Positions 6,103 through 11,254 of a DNA stretch of 11,254 nt are shown here, one piece after another. This DNA comes from Rubrivivax sp. (GTDB lineage: Bacteria > Pseudomonadota > Gammaproteobacteria > Burkholderiales > Burkholderiaceae_C). The translations under genes were made by a program, and so were the position numbers. The notes below the pieces were generated by a model. That model did no database searches, was not told the DNA's origin, and saw only the letters and a list, made by a program, of their open reading frames with translations. The stretch is from contig JAUYAJ010000581.1 of assembly GCA_030693565.1 (NCBI GenBank), positions 1 to 11,254 of the forward strand. Direction: 5' to 3'. The first letter of the stretch is position 1, and each line of letters begins with the position of its first letter.

Positions 6103-6995
6103 GGCTGTTCGTCGTGCACGAGTTCGAAGGCGACGCTGTCCAGCACGTTGCAGGTGAGGGCGCCGCGCGCGCTGTCGGCAGCGTTGCCGGTGTCGACGAA
6201 GTCGACGCCGTGGCGGCGCAGCGTGGCCACCGCGGCGGGCACGTCGGCGGTGCCCAGGCCGATGCGCTGGAACAGCTCGGGCTCGGCGGGTCCGGCGGCG
6301 CCGGCCTCGGGCTCGATCAGCTGCAGGTAAAAGCGCTGGCGGGCGTCGCCCGGGCTTTGCAGCAGTTCGCCCTTGGGCATGACGCCAAAGCGGGTCTGGC
6401 CGGGCAGGCGCACGAAGCCGAACAAGCGGCCATAGAACTCGGTCCAGTCGGCGGTGCGGCCGCGGCCGATGTACTGGACGACGCCGAAGAAGTGCAGCCC
6501 GTCGCGCGCCGGCGGCTGCGGGTCGACGCCGGGGATCGGCACGAAGTCGACGCTGTAGATCGAAAACTCGTTGTAGCGGTCGACGAAGTACAGGTGGGCG
6601 CCGCCCGGGCCGTGGATGCCGGGGATGTTGAGCTCCATCACCTGGGCGTGCATCGGCACCTCCCAGGCGCCGAGCTCGAGCGCACGTTCGTAGGCGGCGC
6701 GGGCGTCGCGCACGCGCAGCGCCAGCGCGCGGATCGCTGGCGCGGCCTCGTCGGTGGCGGCCAGGCCGCGCACGACGCCGGCATGGGCGTTGACGACGAC
6801 GTTCATGCCGCCTTGCCGGTACAGCAGGACTTCGCGCGAGCGGTGGCGTGCCACCGGCTTGAACCCGAGGGTCTCAAGCACTTGGCCCAGCGCCTGCGGC
6901 CGCGCGGTCGAGTATTCGATGTACTCGATGCCGTCCAGCCCCAGCGGGTTGGGCGTCTCGCCGATGGATTCGCGTTGCTGCGTGGGGTCGCGCAT
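6099..6995 (-). CDS. HPPD-like VOC protein, stand-alone partner of the dehydratase
   Basis: This 298-residue protein has two vicinal-oxygen-chelate halves in the 4-hydroxyphenylpyruvate dioxygenase (HPPD) arrangement: N-terminal half LDGIEYIEY (20-28) to HLYFVDRYNEFSIYSVDF (134-151), and C-terminal half from about 167 (LHFFGVVQYIGRGRTADW). Aligned to HPPD, the second metal His (in the usual QHIAL) is Arg244 in FQRIGL. The first His position is Gly or Phe, with a His only a few residues off. Only the final Glu (Glu291 in FELV) is clearly kept. True HPPD activity is therefore doubtful, and automatic naming as HPPD would mislead. The sequence is best read as the C-terminal domain of QuiC1-type dehydratases encoded separately. 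The start at 6995 has AGGAG five bases upstream. It follows the dehydrogenase gene by 50 bases. Confidence 0.78.
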   Translation of the reverse strand: MRDPTQQRESIGETPNPLGLDGIEYIEYSTARPQALGQVLETLGFKPVARHRSREVLLYRQGGMNVVVNAHAGVVRGLAATDEAAPAIRALALRVRDARAAYERALELGAWEVPMHAQVMELNIPGIHGPGGAHLYFVDRYNEFSIYSVDFVPIPGVDPQPPARDGLHFFGVVQYIGRGRTADWTEFYGRLFGFVRLPGQTRFGVMPKGELLQSPGDARQRFYLQLIEPEAGAAGPAEPELFQRIGLGTADVPAAVATLRRHGVDFVDTGNAADSARGALTCNVLDSVAFELVHDEQP

Positions 6996-7045
6996 GGGGT
7001 CTCCTGGCGGTGGGGCGGGGTGGGCGGAGCAGGTGGATCTGCGGT

Positions 7046-7984
7046 TCAGCCGTGGCCGCGTCCGGCGATGAGGCTGCGAAAGTGGGCGTCGATGCGGTCG
7101 GCGTCGGGTTCCAGGCCGGTGATCAGGCGAAACGCGCCGACCGCCTGGCCGACCGCCATCGTGCCGCCGTCGACGACCGCGCAGCCGCGGCTGCGGGCAG
7201 CCTTGAGCAACGCGGTTTCGAGCGGGAAGTAGACGATTTCAGCCACCCACAGGGAAGGGCGCAGCAAGGCCTCGGGCAGCGGCAGCCCGGGCAGCTTGTC
7301 CATGCCGGTGGGGGTGGCGTGGACCAGGCCGCTGGCGCTGCGCAAGGCGGCAGTCAAGTCGCTGCTGGCGCTGACGCGGCCAGGCTGCCGGGCGGCGAGC
7401 AGGACGGCCAGGCTGCGGGCGCGGCCAGCGTCGGCGTCGACCAGCACCAGATGGCCGGCGCCCATCGCCAGCAAGGCATGGGCAATCGCCGAACCGGCGC
7501 CGCCGGCGCCCAGCAGCACCACCTTGGACAGGTCGGCACCCGGCAAGCTGCGCTCAAAACCCCAGCGCCAGCCCGCGCCGTCGGTGTTGTGGCCGATGGC
7601 GCGGCCGTCGCGCAGGACGACGGTGTTGACAGCGCCCATGGCCTGGGCGTCGGCCGACAAGCCGTCGAGCAGCGGGATCACCGCCTGCTTGCAGGGAAAG
7701 GTGATGTTGAGCCCGGCAAACCCGATGTCGCGCGCCGCCGCCATCAGCGCCGGCAGGCGGGTGGCGCCGCCGCCGATGCGGTCGAGGTCGATCAACTGGT
7801 AGTGCAGTCGCAGGCCATGATGCGCCGCTTCGGCCTCGTGCATCGCCGGCGTCAGCGAGCGCTGGATGCCGGCGCCGATCAGGCCCACCAAGGCGCGCTG
7901 TGCGTCGGCCTCGGGGGTGCTGGCGGCGGCAGCAGGTGGCGCGACCGGAGAGGTGGCCGCAGGCGACAGCAGGGTTGAGCTCAT
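7046..7984 (-). CDS. aroE: Quinate/shikimate dehydrogenase, AroE family, catabolic type
   Basis: This protein of about 312 residues is in the shikimate dehydrogenase family: substrate loop RSLTPAMHEAE (42-52), catalytic Lys99 in NITFPCKQ, GHNTDGAGW with catalytic Asp135, Rossmann glycine motif GAGGAGSA (159-166), HATPTGM (222-228) and GGTMAVGQA (273-281). The SLTPAMHE and NIT-P-KQ forms resemble the catabolic quinate/shikimate dehydrogenase QsuD more than biosynthetic AroE. An Asp (183) after the second Rossmann strand instead of the NRT-type motif favours NAD over NADP. The role is quinate or shikimate oxidation towards 3-dehydroshikimate. The frame extends to a TTG at 8023, but that lies in the likely -35 element, so the ATG at 7984 is preferred. 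Residues 1-30 are Ala/Pro-rich and poorly conserved, so TTG/GTG codons near residue 32 remain possible starts. The symbol is for the family only. Confidence 0.83.
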   Translation of the reverse strand: MSSTLLSPAATSPVAPPAAAASTPEADAQRALVGLIGAGIQRSLTPAMHEAEAAHHGLRLHYQLIDLDRIGGGATRLPALMAAARDIGFAGLNITFPCKQAVIPLLDGLSADAQAMGAVNTVVLRDGRAIGHNTDGAGWRWGFERSLPGADLSKVVLLGAGGAGSAIAHALLAMGAGHLVLVDADAGRARSLAVLLAARQPGRVSASSDLTAALRSASGLVHATPTGMDKLPGLPLPEALLRPSLWVAEIVYFPLETALLKAARSRGCAVVDGGTMAVGQAVGAFRLITGLEPDADRIDAHFRSLIAGRGHG

Positions 7985-7995
7985 GATGCTCGCAG

Positions 7996-8023
7996 TATGT
8001 ACCAAACGGTTCAATGTGTGCAA
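7996..8023 (-). promoter_or_regulatory. Promoter of the catabolic operon (- strand)
   Basis: On the - strand, TTGCAC (8023-8018) and TACATA (8001-7996) are 16 bases apart. Each is a partial match to the sigma-70 consensus. The element order and spacing are the same as in the divergent promoter at 8098-8125. The start site would fall near 7989, only about five bases before the ATG at 7984. Confidence 0.45.
7998..8013. promoter_or_regulatory. Operator 1: 16-bp palindrome in the - strand promoter
   Basis: On the - strand this reads TGAACCGTTTGGTACA, half-sites TGWACC and GGTWCA around four bases. It differs from operator 2 at two central bases only (14 of 16 identical). It lies four bases after the -35 and overlaps the -10, a position suited to a repressor. 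The regulator is not in the window. Confidence 0.6.
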
Positions 8024-8097
8024 CTTGGATCGAACTGCTCAAACCCTGCTATGGACGTTCTCATAGGCCGCTAGGGTTTTCACCGATCTCGACCTTG

Positions 8098-8125
8098 TTG
8101 ACTGAAATGAACCAATTGGTACAAC
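8098..8125 (+). promoter_or_regulatory. Promoter of the TRAP transporter operon (+ strand)
   Basis: TTGACT (8098-8103, five of six to TTGACA) and TACAAC (8120-8125, four of six to TATAAT) are 16 bases apart. The start site would be near 8132, giving a leader of about 57 bases before the dctP ATG at 8189. Confidence 0.55.
8108..8123. promoter_or_regulatory. Operator 2: 16-bp palindrome in the + strand promoter
   Basis: TGAACCAATTGGTACA contains the perfect palindrome ACCAATTGGT. It begins four bases after the -35 and covers the start of the -10, as operator 1 does in its own promoter. The centres of the two sites are 110 bases apart. The TTGGTACA core is compatible with several repressor families (for example GntR), but no family can be named from the site alone. 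Confidence 0.6.
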
Positions 8126-8188
8126 ATGCTGGATCGACGGGTCGGCGCGCTGGCCCGTCGACTGCCTGGCCACCCTCGGAGACACCTC

Positions 8189-9181
8189 ATGACCTCATCG
8201 ATTGACCGCCGTACCCTGTTGACCACGGCCGCCGGCCTGTGCGCTGCCACGCTGTCGCCATTTGCGCTGGCGCAGGGCAAGCCGCAGCTGATCTACTCGG
8301 ACACCGTGTCCGACGCCGACCCCCGCGCGGCGCTGCTGCGCGACATGTTCGGTGGCGCGATCGCCGGCGAATTCGACTTCAAGCCTTACTTCGGCGCCAC
8401 GCTCTTCAAGCAAGGTACCGAGCCGGTGGCGATGCAGCGCGGCAACCTCGACATGGCCAACCTGGCCGCCTTCGACGTCCAGCGCCAAATCCCGGCCTGG
8501 AGCCTGGTGACCACGCCTTACCTGTTCCGCGACGTGGCGCACATGAACAAGGTCTTCGCCAGCGATGTGGGCAAGGAGCTGTTCAAGATGATGGAAGACC
8601 AGATGGGCATCAAGGTGCTCGCGGTGCCCTACATCGGCACCCGCAACCTCAACCTCAAGCCCAAGACGCGGATCATGAAGCCGGCCGACCTGGCCGGCAT
8701 CAAGCTGCGCATGCCCGGCGGCGAGGGCTGGCAGTTCGTCGGCACTGCGCTCGGTGCCAACCCGGTGCCGGTGGCCTATACCGAGACCTATACCGCGCTG
8801 CAGACCGGCGCCATCGACGGCCAGGACAACCCGATGAGCGGGACGCGGACGATGAAGTTCTACGAGGTCACCTCGCAGTACGTGCTCACCGGCCACCTGA
8901 TCGCCAACAACCTGTTCTCGATCAGCCTGAAGAAGTGGGCCAGCTTGAGCCCGGCACAACAGAAGACGCTGCAGACGGCGGCCGACAAGTTCTCGGCTGC
9001 GGTGTCGGCCCACATCGTCAAGGAAGAGGCCGAGCTGGCCGCCTTCTTCAAGGCCGAGGGCTTGCAGGTCTACACGCCGGACCTGCCGGCGTTCCGCAAG
9101 CATGTGCTCGATGTCTACGCCAAGTCCAAGTTCGCCAAGGAGTGGGCGCCGGGCATGCTGGAGCGTGTCAACGCTCTGTGA
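8189..9181 (+). CDS. dctP: TRAP transporter solute-binding protein (DctP family)
   Basis: This 330-residue periplasmic binding protein delivers an organic acid to the TRAP membrane subunits. The signal peptide spans residues 1-28, with DRRTLL (6-11) resembling a twin-arginine motif and cleavage expected after Ala-Leu-Ala (26-28). Family marks are the GTEPVAMQRGNLDMA stretch (76-90), IKLRMP (171-176) with Arg174 as the expected carboxylate-binding Arg, and the VPVAYTETYTALQTGAIDGQDNP signature (193-215). Length is normal for the family. The start at 8189 is chosen for its GGAG seven bases upstream and direct lead into the signal peptide; the open frame reaches back to 8126, but that ATG lies at the promoter. 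It is the first gene of the + strand operon, divergent from the dehydrogenase, so quinate, shikimate or a related acid is the inferred ligand. Confidence 0.92.
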   Translation: MTSSIDRRTLLTTAAGLCAATLSPFALAQGKPQLIYSDTVSDADPRAALLRDMFGGAIAGEFDFKPYFGATLFKQGTEPVAMQRGNLDMANLAAFDVQRQIPAWSLVTTPYLFRDVAHMNKVFASDVGKELFKMMEDQMGIKVLAVPYIGTRNLNLKPKTRIMKPADLAGIKLRMPGGEGWQFVGTALGANPVPVAYTETYTALQTGAIDGQDNPMSGTRTMKFYEVTSQYVLTGHLIANNLFSISLKKWASLSPAQQKTLQTAADKFSAAVSAHIVKEEAELAAFFKAEGLQVYTPDLPAFRKHVLDVYAKSKFAKEWAPGMLERVNAL

Positions 9182-9188
9182 TGCGCCG

Positions 9189-9674
9189 ATGAATGCCCTG
9201 CTGGCCTGGCTGCAACGCCGGGCGGAGAACCTGCTGGTGCTGATGATGGTGGCGATGTTCGTCGCCTTCATCCTGCAGATCATCTTCCGCTACTTCCTCA
9301 ACCTGCCGGTGGCGTGGACCGAAGAGGTCTGCGTGCTGGCCTGGCTGTGGGGCATTCTCTGGGGCTCGGCCTTCGTCACCCGCGACGCCGACGAGATCCG
9401 CTTCGACATGGTCTACAGCCATGTGTCGGCGAAGACGCGGCGGGTCTTCCGCGCCGTCGCCGGCATCGTCTTCATCGTCGTCCTGGGCATCGCCCTGCCG
9501 GCCACCTGGGGCTATGTGCGCTTCATGAAGGTCGAGTCGACGTCGGCGCTGGCCTTGCCGTTCAGCTGGGTGTTCTCGGTCTACCTGATCTTTGCGGTGG
9601 CGATGATGCTGCGCCACCTTCACATCGTCTGGAGCGCGCTGCGCGGCGACGACGCCACCGGAGCCGGCGCATGA
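9189..9674 (+). CDS. dctQ: TRAP transporter small membrane subunit (DctQ family)
   Basis: This 161-residue inner-membrane protein has four predicted transmembrane segments (about 14-34, 44-63, 86-108 and 121-142). The DctQ signature NLPVAWTEEVCVLAWLW (38-54) is present, including the conserved Trp-x-Glu-Glu. The ATG at 9189 lies eight bases after the dctP stop with little Shine-Dalgarno, and the gene overlaps dctM by four bases, so translation is probably coupled along the operon. It pairs with DctM to form the sodium-driven uptake unit. Confidence 0.9.
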   Translation: MNALLAWLQRRAENLLVLMMVAMFVAFILQIIFRYFLNLPVAWTEEVCVLAWLWGILWGSAFVTRDADEIRFDMVYSHVSAKTRRVFRAVAGIVFIVVLGIALPATWGYVRFMKVESTSALALPFSWVFSVYLIFAVAMMLRHLHIVWSALRGDDATGAGA

Positions 9675-10972
9675 TCGCCTCACACCCGTTCGCGCTGACG
9701 CTGGTCGTCATCGTCATCCTCAGCGTGCTCGGGCTGCCGATCGGGCTGTCGATGATCACCGGCTCGGTGGTCTACCTGATGGTGACCGGGCAGGACTTGT
9801 CGCTCGCCGCCGAGCAGCTGCTGCAAGGGCTGTTCAACAGCTACACGCTGCTGGCCATTCCGCTCTTCATCTTCGCCGCCAACTTGATGAACCTGGGCTC
9901 GCTCAGCGACAAGCAGCTGGCCTGGTGCAATGCGCTGGTGGGGCGCTTTCGCGGCGGCCTGGGCCATGTCAACGTGGTCGCCAGCCTGGTGTTCTCGGGC
10001 ATGTCGGGGTCGGCCGTCGCCGACGCCGTCGGCCTGGGCCGCATCATCATCAACATGATGACCAAGGACGGCCGCTACACGCCGGCCTATGCCGCGGCCA
10101 TCACGGCGGCCTCGGCCACCATCGGCCCGATCATCCCGCCGTCGATCCCGCTGGTGCTCTACGCGCTGGTCTCGGACACCTCGATCGGCTACCTGTTCCT
10201 CGGCGGCGTCATTCCCGGCCTGGTGATGGGCGCGGCGCTGATCGGCATGAATGCCTACCTGGCGCGGCGCCACAACTTCCCGGTCGAGCAGGCGGTGCCG
10301 CTGCGCCAGCTGCCGCGCATGACCTGGATCGCGCTGCCGGCGCTGATGATGCCGGTGGTGCTGCTGGGCGGCATCTACAGCGGCGTGATGACGCCGACTG
10401 AAGCGGCGGCGGTGGCGGCGCTCTACGCCTTTCTGGTGTCGCTGGTGCTGTACCGATCGATCAACCGCCGCCAGGCCTATGGCGCCTTGCTCGACAGCGC
10501 GCGCTCGATGGCCAGCGTGGGCATCCTGATTGCCGGCGCCTTGGTCTTCAACTACGTGGTGACGAAGGAGAACATCCCCAACTCGCTGCAGGTTTTCATG
10601 ACCGCCTTCGACCTCTCGCCGCTGGGCTTTCTGCTGCTGGTCAACCTCTTGCTGGTGGTGCTGGGCTGCCTGCTCGAAGGCGGCACCATCTTGCTGGTGA
10701 TCGTGCCGATCTTCATCCCCACGGCCCAGGCGCTGGGCATCGACATGGTGCACTTCGGGCTGGTGGTCACCGTCAACATCATGATCGGTCTGATCACGCC
10801 GCCTTACGGCCTGCTGCTGTTCGTCGTCGCCAGCATCAGCGGCACGTCGCTGCGCAGCATCGTCGCCGCCGTGCTGCCCTTCCTGGCGGTGCTGATCGGC
10901 GCGCTGGCCTTTCTGACCCTGGTGCCCGACGCCGTGCTCTGGCTGCCGCGCATGTTCGGCTACAAAGGTTGA
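9671..10972 (+). CDS. dctM: TRAP transporter large permease subunit (DctM family)
   Basis: This 433-residue protein, normal length for DctM, is almost entirely hydrophobic helices. It contains the family marks GLPIGLSM near the N-terminus, AIPLFIFAANLM, FSGMSGSAVADAVGLG, the TIGPIIPPSIPLVLYA hairpin region, SGVMTPTEAAAVAALYA, and GLITPPYGLLLFV near the C-terminus. Its ATG overlaps the dctQ stop (ATGA). It forms the elevator-type transport domain of the TRAP system and moves the acid bound by DctP with sodium. Intact and in order with dctP and dctQ, so the transporter should work. Substrate is inferred only from neighbours. Confidence 0.95.
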   Translation: MIASHPFALTLVVIVILSVLGLPIGLSMITGSVVYLMVTGQDLSLAAEQLLQGLFNSYTLLAIPLFIFAANLMNLGSLSDKQLAWCNALVGRFRGGLGHVNVVASLVFSGMSGSAVADAVGLGRIIINMMTKDGRYTPAYAAAITAASATIGPIIPPSIPLVLYALVSDTSIGYLFLGGVIPGLVMGAALIGMNAYLARRHNFPVEQAVPLRQLPRMTWIALPALMMPVVLLGGIYSGVMTPTEAAAVAALYAFLVSLVLYRSINRRQAYGALLDSARSMASVGILIAGALVFNYVVTKENIPNSLQVFMTAFDLSPLGFLLLVNLLLVVLGCLLEGGTILLVIVPIFIPTAQALGIDMVHFGLVVTVNIMIGLITPPYGLLLFVVASISGTSLRSIVAAVLPFLAVLIGALAFLTLVPDAVLWLPRMFGYKG

Positions 10973-10976
10973 AGCT

Positions 10977-11254
10977 GTGATCAACCCGCAGCTGCAGCCC
11001 TTTCTGGTCGACTGGGCGGCCGCCTGGGCATCGCTGGCGGCCGCGGCGACGCCGGCGCAGCGCTGCGCTCACTTCGAGATCGTCGCCGCGCAAATGCGCC
11101 AGCCCACACCCGCCGGGGTCGACACCGAAGAGCGCCATGTTGCCGTCCCCGGCACCGACCGCCAGGTGCGTGTGCGCCTGTTCCGGCCCCTGGGCAGCGC
11201 GCCGCAACCGGCGCTGATCTACATGCATGGCGGCGCCTGGATGCAAGGCAGCCC
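10977..11254 (+). CDS. Alpha/beta hydrolase (HGGAW type), 3' end beyond window
   Basis: About 92 codons are visible from a GTG at 10977, four bases after the dctM stop, with AAAGG upstream. The protein is soluble-looking with no signal peptide. It reaches RVRLFRP, then ALIYMHGGAWMQGS, where HGGAW is the oxyanion-hole motif of the hormone-sensitive-lipase/acetyl-esterase branch of alpha/beta hydrolases. The nucleophile, Asp and His lie beyond the window. Being last in the TRAP operon, it probably acts on an imported compound; release of quinate or shikimate from an ester would fit but is a guess. An internal ATG near 11094 is less likely as a start because it would leave only about 50 residues before HGGAW. 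Confidence 0.8.
   Translation, partial: MINPQLQPFLVDWAAAWASLAAAATPAQRCAHFEIVAAQMRQPTPAGVDTEERHVAVPGTDRQVRVRLFRPLGSAPQPALIYMHGGAWMQGS

Noticed and set aside
6099..6995. Naming the VOC protein 4-hydroxyphenylpyruvate dioxygenase
   Set aside because: The metal ligands are not conserved and the neighbours are quinate/shikimate genes, with no tyrosine-degradation gene in the window.
4888..7232. Long + strand open frames (4888-6330, 6033-7232) opposite the dehydratase genes
   Set aside because: They cross several clear - strand gene boundaries and encode low-complexity Arg/Ala/Val-rich sequence. They are antisense shadows.
9680..10984. A 434-codon open frame on the - strand opposite dctM
   Set aside because: The translation is His/Gln/Arg/Asp-rich antisense of membrane helices and shows no family motif; dctM is unmistakable on the other strand.

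Overview
The window is high-GC DNA with tightly packed genes. The gene content (quinate/shikimate catabolism, a TRAP transporter, a FecR-type periplasmic protein and a Hanks kinase) suggests a proteobacterium, most likely a betaproteobacterium of the Burkholderiales. That placement is inferred from gene style and base composition, not from a marker gene.

Left edge (1-623, + strand): the end of an IS3-family element. It keeps most of orfA, an A7G slippery site and about 22 codons of orfB. The orfB stub then runs into the 3' part of a dienelactone hydrolase gene that has lost its nucleophile half. This is a scar of insertion plus deletion.

Signalling block (686-3989, - strand), three genes in the order fecR-like, sensor, kinase: a secreted FecR-domain protein; a membrane protein with a periplasmic CxxCH heme-c site and a C-terminal HAMP but no output domain; and a soluble Ser/Thr kinase with two copies of an uncharacterised ~55-residue domain at its C-terminus. 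The sensor and kinase genes are 10 bases apart. The block looks like a transmembrane redox or ligand sensor that signals to a separate kinase. It is the part of the window least explained by standard pathways.

Intergenic 3990-4268: dense repeats, with three tandem GGATTTGGGGTC units followed by three inverted repeats. It resembles a REP/BIME-like element.

Catabolic block (4269-7984, - strand): an AroE-family quinate/shikimate dehydrogenase, an HPPD-like VOC protein, a TIM-barrel 3-dehydroshikimate dehydratase and, after a 226-base gap, a crotonase-family protein. The VOC and TIM-barrel genes overlap by 4 bases and correspond to the two halves of the single-chain QuiC1-type dehydratase, encoded here as separate proteins in reversed order. 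The expected flow is quinate/shikimate to 3-dehydroshikimate to protocatechuate.

Divergent block (8189-11254, + strand): a complete TRAP transporter (dctP, dctQ, dctM) followed by the start of an HGGAW-type alpha/beta hydrolase that runs off the window. The two blocks are divided by a 204-base divergent promoter region. It holds two near-identical 16-bp palindromes, each lying between the -35 and -10 of an outward promoter, which suggests one regulator controls uptake and breakdown together. No regulator gene lies in the window.

No tRNA, rRNA or CRISPR was seen, and no gene-free stretch exceeds 300 bases.
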